NCBI RefSeq assembly: GCF_017916425.1
Contig: NZ_JAFMSX010000002.1
Coordinates: 800,413 to 864,412, forward strand
Direction: 5' to 3'
DNA from: Nocardioides sp. SYSU D00065
GTDB lineage: Bacteria; Actinomycetota; Actinomycetes; Propionibacteriales; Nocardioidaceae
Length of the DNA stretch: 64,000 nt
Shown: one piece after another, positions 26,701 to 34,157 of the stretch
How the letters are laid out: every line of letters begins with the position of its first letter
How positions within the stretch are numbered: the first letter of the stretch is position 1
Made by a program: the position numbers and the translations under genes
The notes under the pieces: generated by a model
What the model saw: the letters and a program-made list of their open reading frames with translations, nothing else
Database searches by the model: none
What the model was told of the DNA's origin: nothing

Positions 26701-27180
26701 AGCGGTGGCTGAGCCACCTCGCCACAGCGGGCGAAGTGGCTGGGACACCGCCGGGGGTCCGTCGTACGCCGTCGCGGGGGTAGCGGTGCGTGACCCACCT
26801 CCAGCGGTCGCCGGATGTGGCTGGGACACCGCTGGGCGGTCCGCCGTACGCCGTCCGCGGGGGTAGCGGTGCGCCACCCACCTCGTGCGGTCGCCGGATG
26901 TGGCTGAGACACCGCCCGGCGGGCGGCCGTACGCCCACCGCGGGGTAGCGGTGCGTAACCCACCTCCAGCGGTCGCCTGATGCGGCTGGGTCACCGCCGG
27001 GCGGGCCGCCGTACGCCGTCGCCGGGGTAGCGGTGCGTCAGCCACCTCGGGCGGTCGCCGGATGTGGCTGGGGCACCGCCGGGGTCCGCTCGTGCGCCGT
27101 CCGCGGGGGTCGCGGTGCGTGACCCACCTCGGGCGGGCGCGGAATGTGGCTGGGACACCGCTGGGCGGTCCGCCGAGCTC
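26701..27180. repeat. Tandem array of imperfect ~82-bp repeats (about six units)
   Basis: Units begin with GTGGCTGGGACACCGC or a close variant at 26736, 26817, 26900, 26982, 27064 and 27146, giving periods of 81, 83, 82, 82 and 82 bases. A partial unit precedes them from 26701 and the last is cut at about 27180. Each unit contains a second block close to GCGGTGCGTGACCCACCTC, which is an imperfect inverted copy of the first, so each unit can fold into a hairpin. The period is not a multiple of three, which argues against coding. It fills the gap between adnB and deoD. Confidence 0.85.
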
Positions 27181-27231
27181 CGGCCGAGCTCCCGCCGACC
27201 ACCGCGCCCGGCACCCCAGGCGAGTACGTCG

Positions 27232-27942
27232 TCAGGCCAGGGCCGCGGTCAGCGCGATCTCCACCATCTCGCCGAAGGTCTGCTCGCGCTCTTGCGCGGT
27301 CGTCTCCTCGCCGGTGACGATGTGATCGGAGACGGTGCAGATCGCGAGCGCGCGGCGGCCGTGCTTGGCGGCGAGGGTGTAGAGGGCGCTGGCCTCCATC
27401 TCGACGGCGAGCACCCCGTAGCCGACCATCTCGGCCAGCAGCTCGGGTCGGGAGGGGTAGAACGAGTCGCTGGAGAAGATTAGGCCGACGTGGAACGGCG
27501 ACCCGCCCTCGCGGGCCTCGGCGGCCTCGACCGCCCCGCGCAGCAGCCCGAAGTCGGCCACGGGGGCGTAGTCGATGCCGTGGAAGGTGATGCGGTTCAT
27601 CGAGGAGTCCGTGCAGGCGCCGGAGGCGAGGACGAGGTCGCGCACGCCGACGGTCTCGGTGACCGCCCCGCAGGAGCCGACCCGCACGATCGTGGCGACG
27701 TCGTAGTCGGTGAACAGCTCGTTGACGTAGATCGACATCGACGGCTGACCCATGCCGGAGCCCTGCACCGAGACGGGCCGGCCGCGCCAGGTGCCGGTGA
27801 AGCCGTACATCCCGCGGACCTCGCTGTAGCAGCGGGCGTCGTCGAGGAACGTCTCTGCGATCCACCGCGCCCGGAGGGGGTCGCCGGGAAGCAGGACGGT
27901 GGGGGCGATGTCGCCGGGGGCGGCGCCGATGTGCGTGCTCAC
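27232..27942 (-). CDS. deoD: DeoD-type purine-nucleoside phosphorylase
   Basis: A 236-residue nucleoside phosphorylase. [20 protein letters not shown] is the phosphate-binding N-terminal motif, [16 protein letters not shown] and VRVGSCGAV the ribose/phosphate block, and [20 protein letters not shown] the DeoD family signature. [10 protein letters not shown] carries the base-recognition Asp of the hexameric (not trimeric) class. It cleaves purine (deoxy)ribonucleosides to base and sugar-1-phosphate for salvage. It is transcribed toward the repeat array and divergent from nudC with a 31-base gap. Confidence 0.93.
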   Translation of the reverse strand: MSTHIGAAPGDIAPTVLLPGDPLRARWIAETFLDDARCYSEVRGMYGFTGTWRGRPVSVQGSGMGQPSMSIYVNELFTDYDVATIVRVGSCGAVTETVGVRDLVLASGACTDSSMNRITFHGIDYAPVADFGLLRGAVEAAEAREGGSPFHVGLIFSSDSFYPSRPELLAEMVGYGVLAVEMEASALYTLAAKHGRRALAICTVSDHIVTGEETTAQEREQTFGEMVEIALTAALA

Positions 27943-27973
27943 GGGCCCGGACGCTACCGGCTAGCGTGACCGG

Positions 27974-28909
27974 GTGAGCGAACCCAGCCCCTCGGAGCGC
28001 CCTCTCCCGCATGCCGCCCTGTCCGCCCACGCCCACAACCGGCTGGGCCTGCGCCGCACCGACCAGGGCTGGCTCGACGAGCGCATGTCGGACCCGGCGA
28101 CGCGGGTCCTGGTGCTCGCGGGCAACCGGCTCCGCCCGGTCGACGGGGCCGTCGAGTGGGTCTCACCCGACCGCGCGCCGGAGGGCACGCTGGTGCTGCT
28201 GGGTGACCGGGACGGCGTCGTGCACCTCGCGGTCATCGTGGCGCCCGAGGACGCGCCGGGCGCGCCGGAGGAATGGGTGCCCCTGCGATCGGTGCTCCCG
28301 TTGCTGGCGGAAGGGGCGTCCGACCAGGCGCCGCTGCTGATGCACGCCATCGGGCTGGCCGAGTGGCACCACGCCACCCGCTTCTGCCCTCGCTGCGGTG
28401 GCGCGCTCGTGAGCGGGGCGGCCGGTCACGAGCTGCGCTGCACGGCGTGCGGCCGGGCGCAGTACCCCCGCACCGACCCGGCGGTCATCATGGCGATCAC
28501 TCACGGAGAGGGCGACGACGAGGCGATCCTGCTCGGCCGCAACGCCGCCTGGCCGGTGGGGCGCTGGTCGACGCTCGCGGGGTTCTGCGAGCCGGGGGAG
28601 ACCCTCGAGGACGCCGTACGCCGCGAGGTGGACGAGGAGGTCGGCGTACGCGTCGGCGAGGTCGACTACTTCGGGAGCCAGCCCTGGCCGATGCCGGCCA
28701 GTCTCATGCTCGGGTTCACCGGTCGGGCGCTCACGACGGAGATCGACGTCGACGGCGCCGAGATCGAGGAGGCGCGGTGGTGGACGCGCGCCGAGTTCGA
28801 GGCGGCGGTGCGCTCGGGCGAGCTCGCGGTGCCGCGGGGCGTCTCGATCTCGTCCTCGCTCATCCAGAGCTGGTTCGGCCGCCCCCTGGACGGTCCCGGC
28901 TGGGGATGA
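27974..28909 (+). CDS. nudC: NADH pyrophosphatase / NAD-decapping Nudix hydrolase NudC
   Basis: A 311-residue protein with the NudC plan: an N-terminal domain, a zinc ribbon (FCPRCGGAL then CTACGRAQYPR, about 138-160), the Nudix box GFCEPGETLEDAVRREVDEE (then VGV) and the family signature FGSQPWPMPASLM. It hydrolyses NAD(H) and can remove NAD caps from RNA in characterised homologues. GTG 27974 is used. The 3' end carries a 15-bp-period duplication (GGCTGGGGATGACC at 28898 and 28913) across the stop codon. Confidence 0.93.
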   Translation: MSEPSPSERPLPHAALSAHAHNRLGLRRTDQGWLDERMSDPATRVLVLAGNRLRPVDGAVEWVSPDRAPEGTLVLLGDRDGVVHLAVIVAPEDAPGAPEEWVPLRSVLPLLAEGASDQAPLLMHAIGLAEWHHATRFCPRCGGALVSGAAGHELRCTACGRAQYPRTDPAVIMAITHGEGDDEAILLGRNAAWPVGRWSTLAGFCEPGETLEDAVRREVDEEVGVRVGEVDYFGSQPWPMPASLMLGFTGRALTTEIDVDGAEIEEARWWTRAEFEAAVRSGELAVPRGVSISSSLIQSWFGRPLDGPGWG

Positions 28910-28951
28910 CCTGGCTGGGGATGACCGGGCTGCGTGCGCTTGGGCGCGCCG

Positions 28952-29434
28952 TCAGTCGCAGGTGTCGCAGATCCCCGTCGCCGGCAGCGCGATGAAGCAG
29001 CGCGGGCACAGGTCGACCGGCTTGTCGCTGGCCGCGGCCCGCGACCCGCGGCCGGTCGCCGCACTGCGGCTGCTGGTGCTGCGAGCAGAGGCACTGCGGG
29101 GCGTCGCCGACCGCGTGCCGGACGTACGCGCCCGGGTGCCGGGCACGCGCTCGCTCGGCGGGGAGTCGTCGCGGATCTGGAACCCGAGCCGCGCCAGCGC
29201 CTTGCTGGCACCTGCCGACCCGCCGGGGATGTCGGCGGGGGTCAGGGTGCGTCCCGTCGCGAGGCCGTGGGCGATGCCGGCGATCGCGGCGGCGTCGTAC
29301 TCCCTGCCCTGGTGCAGCAGGACGTGGGTCGAGACGCCACCGCGCACGAGCATGTAGTTCGCACCGCCGGCGGCGTCCCACGTCTCCAGCGCGGTGAGGA
29401 CGTGGTCACGGTCGATCGAGTTCAGCAGCGACAC
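28952..29434 (-). CDS. Small protein: ScoMcrA-head-like N-terminal domain plus C-terminal zinc ribbon
   Basis: A 160-residue protein. Residues 5-88 (IDRDHVLTALETWDAAGG, HVLLHQGREYDAAAIAGIAH, GRTLTPADIPGGSAGASKAL, RLGFQIRDD) resemble the N-terminal head domain of ScoMcrA-type modification-dependent nucleases. A low-complexity Ser/Arg/Thr linker follows (about 90-138). The C-terminus is a compact zinc ribbon, CPRCFIALPATGICDTC. There is no nuclease motif, so this is a DNA-binding-like module without the cutter; the function is unknown. It is converging on nudC, with 42 bases between the stops. Confidence 0.6.
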   Translation of the reverse strand: MSLLNSIDRDHVLTALETWDAAGGANYMLVRGGVSTHVLLHQGREYDAAAIAGIAHGLATGRTLTPADIPGGSAGASKALARLGFQIRDDSPPSERVPGTRARTSGTRSATPRSASARSTSSRSAATGRGSRAAASDKPVDLCPRCFIALPATGICDTCD

Positions 29435-29516
29435 GACAGCAGGCTAACCCCGCGATGGTGGCGGCCGCCGCCCGAGGTCATCGAACGCGGGCGACCGTGG
29501 TGGCGGCCAGAAGTGC

Positions 29517-30203
29517 TCAAGGAGTGTGGCGCCGGTTGAGGTCGTCCACGACGTCCTGGGCCACCACGCGCAGCTTGGTGTTCGTCGTGGACGAGATCCG
29601 GGTGAGGAAGGCGAAGGCGCGCGCCTCGTCCAGCTCGTACTGCTGCATCAGCACGCCCACGGCCTGGCCGATGAGCTGCCGGGTCTGGACCGCCTGGCGC
29701 AGCTGGGTGATCTCGTGGGCGTAGTCGATGGCCATCGCGGCCTGGTGGCTGAACAGGGCGCCGAGTGCGCCCAGGTCCTGGAACGAACCTTCGACACGGG
29801 CGTAGAGGTTGAGCGCCCCGTGCGCCTTCGAGGTCTCGAAGAGACGGATCCCGGCCTGCGCGGCGATGCCGGCGGCGACGGCCTTGGGCGCGTAGCGCGG
29901 CCAGCGCTGGTCGCCGGCGAGGCGCGGCGCCGTGACGTGCACCTCCTCGACAGCCGCCTCGTAGCAGGGGCCCTCCTGCAGCTCGTACTGCGTCGCGTCG
30001 ACGTCCCAGAGGATCTCGTCGGTGGGAGCGAAGGTCTCGAGCCGGCCGTCCGCGTGCTTGACCGTGATGCTCGCGTAGTGCACCTCGGGCAGGACCTCGA
30101 CGGCCGCGGCGGTGATCTTGGCCAGCGTCTCGTCGAGATCAGCGGGCTTCAGCGCAGCCCGCAGGCGACGGCTGGCTTCGGCGAGGTCGGGATCCACCCG
30201 CAC
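29517..30203 (-). CDS. GAF-ANTAR domain regulator (RNA-binding antiterminator type)
   Basis: A 228-residue soluble protein. A GAF-like sensor (about residues 15-155, including CYEAAVEEV and IRLFETSKAHGALNLYAR) precedes a C-terminal three-helix ANTAR domain (about 165-225). The latter has QLIGQAVGVLMQQYELDEAR and AFAFLTRISSTTNTKLRVVA, with the alanines and aromatic position typical of RNA-binding ANTARs. It probably binds paired hairpins in nascent RNA to prevent termination. The start is GTG 30203 or GTG 30197. It lies 23 bases behind mycoredoxin on the same strand. Confidence 0.85.
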   Translation of the reverse strand: MRVDPDLAEASRRLRAALKPADLDETLAKITAAAVEVLPEVHYASITVKHADGRLETFAPTDEILWDVDATQYELQEGPCYEAAVEEVHVTAPRLAGDQRWPRYAPKAVAAGIAAQAGIRLFETSKAHGALNLYARVEGSFQDLGALGALFSHQAAMAIDYAHEITQLRQAVQTRQLIGQAVGVLMQQYELDEARAFAFLTRISSTTNTKLRVVAQDVVDDLNRRHTP

Positions 30204-30226
30204 AACATACCCGCCGGTGGCCTCGC

Positions 30227-30481
30227 TCAGCCTGCCAACGACTGCAGGCGCTCCTTGACCTGCGCCACCGAGGGGTTGGTCAGCGTGCTGCCGTCGGCGA
30301 ACAGCAGGGTCGGCACCGTCTGGTTGCCGCCGTTGGCCTGCTCGACGGTCAGCGCGGCCTCCGGCACCTGCTCGATGTCGACGATGTCGAAGGCGATGCC
30401 CTCGCGGTCGAGCTGGCTCTTGAGGCGGTGGCAGTAGCCGCACCAGGGCGTGGTGAACATGGTGAACCGGTTCTCGGACAT
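30227..30481 (-). CDS. mrx1: Mycoredoxin-1-like glutaredoxin
   Basis: An 84-residue thioredoxin-fold protein. FTMFTTPWCGYCHRLKSQLD carries the redox active site CGYC of mycoredoxins (about residues 14-17), and GGNQTVPTLLFADGSTLTNP contains the cis-Pro and the glycine-rich end. It reduces mycothiol mixed disulfides in actinobacteria lacking glutathione. The position next to uvrD2 is that of Rv3198A. ATG 30481 gives the standard length; the longer frame upstream lacks support. Confidence 0.88.
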   Translation of the reverse strand: MSENRFTMFTTPWCGYCHRLKSQLDREGIAFDIVDIEQVPEAALTVEQANGGNQTVPTLLFADGSTLTNPSVAQVKERLQSLAG

Positions 30482-30606
30482 GTCTGTTCCAACGGGGGCG
30501 GGGGAGCGGGCATTCCCTCGCCGGGGCCGGTGTCGGGCCGGGCGTCTAGGGTGGCTCAGGCCCACCACCTTGATCCTGCGGATCATCCGAGCCGACGGAG
30601 GCGACC

Positions 30607-32649
30607 TTGCTCGAAGCGCTCGACCCCGAGCAGCGACGGGTCGCGGAGGCGCTGCGCGGACCGGTGCGGGTGCTGGCGGGTGCGGGGACCGGCAAGACGC
30701 GCGCGATCACCCACCGCATCGCCCACGGCGTGGCCACCGGCGTGTACGGCCCCACGGAGGTCCTGGCCCTCTCGTTCACCACCCGGGCCGCGGGCGAGAT
30801 GCGCGAGCGACTGCGCTCGCTGGGCGCGCCCGGGGTGCAGGCGCGGACGTTCCACGCCGCGGCTCTGCGCCAGCTGAGGTTCTTCTGGCCCCGCGTGCAC
30901 GGTCGAGACCTGCCCGAGCTGACCGAGTCCAAGCTCGCCGCCCTCGCCCTCGCGGCGCGCAGCCAGCGCCTGCGCGTGGACCAGGCCACGCTGCGCGACC
31001 TCGCCAGCGAGATCGAGTGGGCCAAGGTCTCCAACGTCGCCCCCGACACCTACGCCGCCCTCGCCCGCTCGCGGGGGCGCGCGGTCTCCGGGCTGGAGCC
31101 CGAGGTGGTCGCGCGCGCCTTCGAGGCCTACGAGGAGGTCAAGCGCGGCCAGGGCCGGATGGACATGGAGGACGTGCTGCTCTACGCCGCGGGCCTGCTC
31201 GCCGACAACGAGGCGGTGGCCGCCCAGGTGCGCCGGCAGTACAAGTGGTTCGTCGTCGACGAGTTCCAGGACGTCTCGCCGCTCCAGCACGCGCTGCTCG
31301 ACCTGTGGCTGGGCGGCCGCGACGAGCTGTGCGTGGTGGGCGACCCGGCCCAGACCATCTACTCCTTCGCGGGCGCCGACGCGCGCTACCTGCGCGAGTT
31401 CACCCAGCGCTTCCCCTCCGCCACCAGCGTCGAGCTCGTGCGCAACTACCGCTCGACGCCCGAGGTCGTCACCGGGGCCAATCGCCTCCTGGACGGCACC
31501 CCGAGCAAGGGCGTCGACCTCGTCGCCCAGCGCCCGAGCGGGGCGACCATCACCTTCAGGGAGGCCGCCGACGAGGTGGCCGAGGCCGACGCGGTGGCCG
31601 ACCGGATCGCCGCGCTGCGCGCGCGCGGCACTCCCGCGAGCCGGATGGCGGTGCTGCTGCGGATCAACGCGCAGTCCGAGCGGTTCGAGGAGGCGCTGGC
31701 CGCGCGCGGCATCCCCTACGTCGTGCGCGGCGCCGCGCGCTTCTTCGACCGCGCCGAGGTGCGCCAGGCCATCACCCTCATCCGGGGCGCCGCGCGCGGG
31801 GGAGAGGTGTCCGGGCCGGTCCGCGAGCTGGTGGTGGCCGTGCTCTCGCAGATGGGGCACTCCACCGAGCCGCCGGAGGGACGCGGCGAGGTCCGCAACA
31901 GGTGGGAGTCGCTGCAGGCGCTGGTCGACCTAGCGGCCGAGTTCGGGCGCCAGCGGCCCGACGCCGGCCTCGGGGACCTCGTCGACGACCTCGACCGCCG
32001 CGCCGGCGAGCAGCACGCCCCGGTGGCCGACGCCGTCACCGTGGCCACGATCCACTCCGCCAAGGGCCTGGAGTGGGACGCCGTCTTCGTGGCCGGCATG
32101 CACGAGAAGATGATGCCCATCTCCCAGGCGCAGACCCCCGCCGAGATCGAGGAGGAGCGCCGGCTGCTCTACGTCGCCATGACGCGCGCCCGCGACGAGC
32201 TCACCGTCTCGTGGGCCACTGCGCGGGAGCCCGGCGGCCGGTCCAACCGGAGCGGCTCGCCGTTCCTCGCGCCGCTGCTCGACGGCGTGGCCGGCGTCTC
32301 CACCCAAGGCCGCGAGCGCACCCGGCGCAACCGCGCGGCCCTCCACTGCCGCGAGTGCGGGCGGGCGCTGTCCACCGCCCGGGAGAAGAAGACGGGACGG
32401 TGCGCGGACTGCCCGGCGTCCTACGACGAGGCGCTCTTCGAGCGACTGCGCGAGTGGCGGCTCGCGCGCGCCTCGCAGGACAGCGTGCCGGCCTTCGTCG
32501 TGTTCACCGACGCGACCCTGCAGCTGATCGCCGAGCACGTCCCCACCGACGAGCAGGGACTGCGCGCCATCAGCGGCGTGGGTCCGGGCAAGATCGCCAA
32601 GTACGGCGACGAGGTGCTCGCGCTGGTGGCGGGCCCGGGCGCCGACTAG
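30607..32649 (+). CDS. uvrD2: UvrD2-type DNA helicase with HRDC domain
   Basis: A 680-residue superfamily 1 helicase starting at TTG 30607 behind GGAGG. Motifs: VLAGAGTGKTRAITHR (Walker A, about 23), LSFTTRAAGEMRER (Ia), FVVDEFQDVSP (II, about 216), GDPAQTIYSFAGAD (III), LVRNYRSTP (IV) and IHSAKGLEWDAVFV with YVAMTRARDELTVSW (V/VI). A tetracysteine linker, CRECG...CADC (about 581-600), then an HRDC domain (about 605-680) define UvrD2 rather than UvrD1. UvrD2 is essential in mycobacteria. It is divergent from mycoredoxin. Confidence 0.93.
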   Translation: MLEALDPEQRRVAEALRGPVRVLAGAGTGKTRAITHRIAHGVATGVYGPTEVLALSFTTRAAGEMRERLRSLGAPGVQARTFHAAALRQLRFFWPRVHGRDLPELTESKLAALALAARSQRLRVDQATLRDLASEIEWAKVSNVAPDTYAALARSRGRAVSGLEPEVVARAFEAYEEVKRGQGRMDMEDVLLYAAGLLADNEAVAAQVRRQYKWFVVDEFQDVSPLQHALLDLWLGGRDELCVVGDPAQTIYSFAGADARYLREFTQRFPSATSVELVRNYRSTPEVVTGANRLLDGTPSKGVDLVAQRPSGATITFREAADEVAEADAVADRIAALRARGTPASRMAVLLRINAQSERFEEALAARGIPYVVRGAARFFDRAEVRQAITLIRGAARGGEVSGPVRELVVAVLSQMGHSTEPPEGRGEVRNRWESLQALVDLAAEFGRQRPDAGLGDLVDDLDRRAGEQHAPVADAVTVATIHSAKGLEWDAVFVAGMHEKMMPISQAQTPAEIEEERRLLYVAMTRARDELTVSWATAREPGGRSNRSGSPFLAPLLDGVAGVSTQGRERTRRNRAALHCRECGRALSTAREKKTGRCADCPASYDEALFERLREWRLARASQDSVPAFVVFTDATLQLIAEHVPTDEQGLRAISGVGPGKIAKYGDEVLALVAGPGAD

Positions 32650-32746
32650 CCGCAGCCGAGCCTTCGAGCGCCGTCCCGGAGCTGTTCCGGCCGCCTCGGA
32701 GACGGTGCGAAGCGGCACTCCTCGAAGAATATTTGGTAATACCCAT

Positions 32747-32784
32747 AAAATGGTTTGCCCCTGACGCCGATCAGGGTCTAGCGT
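32747..32784 (+). promoter_or_regulatory. whiB7 promoter with AT-rich element
   Basis: AAAAT (32747-32751) lies just upstream of a -35-like TTGCCC (32755-32760) and, 18 bases on, of TAGCGT (32779-32784). WhiB7-activated promoters carry such an AT-rich block next to the -35, recognised by the AT-hook, so autoactivation is expected. An inverted repeat CCCTGA-N6-TCAGGG (32759-32776) fills the spacer. The 32720-32755 stretch is the most AT-rich of the neighbourhood. Confidence 0.6.
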
Positions 32785-32858
32785 TCTGCTCACAACAACC
32801 CGCGCACTGGGATCGCTGACAACGATCCGCGCCCGACGCCCCGAAGGAGGTGGCCCTC

Positions 32859-33047
32859 ATGGAGAACTACACGATGACGACGACGACGGCTTGGACGCCG
32901 TCCTTCGGCATGTCCACCCTCGGCCGCCCCTGCGCGCACCTGCGCGGCTTCGGCGCCGGTGTGGTGGCTGTCCAGGGCGACGCCACCGCCATCGAGCGCG
33001 TCAAGGGCGATTTCCCGGGTTCTCCCGCCTGGAGTCCGTCGAGCTAG
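32859..33047 (+). CDS. Leader peptide (uORF) upstream of whiB7
   Basis: A 62-codon frame from ATG 32859 behind a very strong GAAGGAGGTGG ribosome site (32843-32853). The peptide begins MENYTMTTTTAWTPSFG, with a Thr run, and ends PAWSPSS. Its stop lies 27 bases before an intrinsic terminator, and whiB7 follows. In characterised whiB7 leaders, ribosome inhibition on the uORF prevents termination. A regulatory rather than structural role is inferred; codon use is less typical than that of neighbouring genes. Confidence 0.65.
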   Translation: MENYTMTTTTAWTPSFGMSTLGRPCAHLRGFGAGVVAVQGDATAIERVKGDFPGSPAWSPSS

Positions 33048-33073
33048 GTCACCACCTCGCACCGGCAGCCTCC

Positions 33074-33117
33074 AGGCCGCGGAACCCGAACCCGGGATCC
33101 GCGGCCTTTCTGTTTGT
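33074..33117 (+). terminator. Intrinsic terminator in the whiB7 leader (attenuator)
   Basis: AGGCCGCGGA (33074-33083) pairs perfectly with TCCGCGGCCT (33098-33107) around a 14-base loop and is followed at once by TTCTGTTTG. It is the only hairpin with a real T-rich tail in this window that I noticed. It lies between the uORF and whiB7, 43 bases before the whiB7 ATG, so it must be read through for whiB7 expression. Confidence 0.8.
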
Positions 33118-33159
33118 CCGACACACCCGCGACCAGGTCAACGAGTAGGAGGTGAACAC

Positions 33160-33543
33160 ATGACCATCAGCGTTCTCGACCGCCGAGCTGCCGACGACAA
33201 GACCCTGCTGGAGCCCCAGGCCCCGCTCGGGGCCCTGCACGACGCAGCGTCCGGAGTGGATGAGGAGCTGCTGCCCTGCCGCGTCAACGACGCAGAGCTG
33301 TGGTTTGCCGAGTCCCCCGCGGACGTGGAGCACGCCAAGAAGCTCTGCATCGAGTGCCCCGTGCAGGCACTGTGCCTCGACGGAGCCCTCGAGCGGCGTG
33401 AGCCGTGGGGCGTCTGGGGAGGCGAGCTCTTCCTCCAGGGCGTGGTGATCCCGCGCAAGCGGCCGCGAGGCCGGCCCCGCAAGTCCGAGCAGACCGCAGC
33501 AGCACCGGCCGGACAGAACCAGAAGGACGGGGCGGCCGCCTAG
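33160..33543 (+). CDS. whiB7: WhiB7-type Fe-S transcription factor
   Basis: A 127-residue regulator. The cysteines lie in LPCRVND, then LCIECPVQALCLDG, giving the four [4Fe-4S] ligands (about 40, 65, 68 and 74). EPWGVWGGELF is the GVWGG sigma-binding turn and RKRPRGRPRKSE the AT-hook, the feature that separates WhiB7 from other WhiB proteins. It activates intrinsic antibiotic resistance genes together with the primary sigma factor. ATG 33160 follows TAGGAGGTG. It sits behind uvrD2, as Rv3197A does. Confidence 0.93.
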   Translation: MTISVLDRRAADDKTLLEPQAPLGALHDAASGVDEELLPCRVNDAELWFAESPADVEHAKKLCIECPVQALCLDGALERREPWGVWGGELFLQGVVIPRKRPRGRPRKSEQTAAAPAGQNQKDGAAA

Positions 33544-33625
33544 GCGCCACCGCGGACCCATCACCTCCGAGGAAACAACAGGAATCACTCGACCCATGAA
33601 GACCTACCGAAACGGAAGCACCGAC

Positions 33626-33790
33626 ATGAATCTCATGCATGAAGAACTCGCACGCGCGCAAATGTCCGCGCGCCTGGGAGAGGCGCAAGAAATGCGGCGC
33701 GGTCACCAGCTGGCCCTGGCCCGCCGGATGAGCCGCAAGGCCGAGCAGGCCGCGCAGCAGGCGCGCCTCGCCCTCGCTCGCGCGATCTGA
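33626..33790 (+). CDS. Small helical hypothetical protein
   Basis: A 54-residue peptide from ATG 33626, with GGAAG 7 bases upstream; ATG 33596 is an in-frame alternative adding 10 residues. It reads MNLMHEELARAQMSARLGEA and continues as one long basic, Ala/Arg-rich amphipathic helix to ARLALARAI. Similar MHExLAR-type small proteins are common in actinobacteria; I know no function. It is followed by a large hairpin. Confidence 0.6.
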   Translation: MNLMHEELARAQMSARLGEAQEMRRGHQLALARRMSRKAEQAAQQARLALARAI

Positions 33791-33844
33791 GCGACCGAGG
33801 ACTCGCCTCGGATCGGCTCACGCCCTGATCGCGGGTGGCGTTGA

Positions 33845-33890
33845 CCACGAGCCGGTACGTCGTCACGGTGACGACGTACCGGCTCGCTGG
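33845..33890. terminator. Very long perfect hairpin
   Basis: The 18 bases 33849-33866 (GAGCCGGTACGTCGTCAC) are perfectly complementary to 33868-33885 around a single central G. One more C-G pair flanks them at 33848/33886, and CCA/TGG follows after a bulge. It lies 55 bases past the stop of the small helical gene and before the next one. No T-run follows. It is probably a terminator, but long enough to form a cruciform or a protein site. Confidence 0.65.
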
Positions 33891-33941
33891 CGTTCGCGGG
33901 ACGGGACGCCAGAACGGGACGGCAGGAGTAGCCTCGGCTGC

Positions 33942-34109
33942 GTGAGTGAGCTCGTCACGTGCGACTTCTGCGGGGCGCAGGCGCCCGAGGGGCAGACTTT
34001 GACCTGGTCGACCGCGGTCGAGAACGGCCGGCGCCGCGCCTTCTGCGACACCTGCTCGCGGAGCAACCTGCGGGCGATGGAGGGCAAGCTCGACAGCGAG
34101 TGGTGGTGA
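33942..34109 (+). CDS. Small double-CxxC zinc-finger-like protein
   Basis: A 55-residue frame from GTG 33942 to TGA 34107-34109. It reads VSELVTCDFCGAQAPEG with CxxC, then a basic stretch and RRRAFCDTCSRSNLRAMEGK with the second CxxC, ending in SEWW. The four cysteines form a plausible zinc ribbon. AGGAG lies at 33924-33928, rather far upstream. It is a good candidate for a real but easily missed gene; the function is unknown. Confidence 0.65.
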   Translation: MSELVTCDFCGAQAPEGQTLTWSTAVENGRRRAFCDTCSRSNLRAMEGKLDSEWW

Positions 34110-34157
34110 TTCGGCCGCCGCGGTCGAGGTGTCACGGTCGCGTGGTCACCGGTCGTC

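Noticed and set aside
24394..27045. 883-residue minus-strand open frame across adnB and the repeat array
   Set aside because: It is a high-GC shadow of adnB; the plus-strand frame has all helicase and nuclease motifs and the minus frame has none.
26701..27180. CRISPR array
   Set aside because: The repeats are 82 bp, head-to-tail without unique spacers, and no cas gene is in the window.
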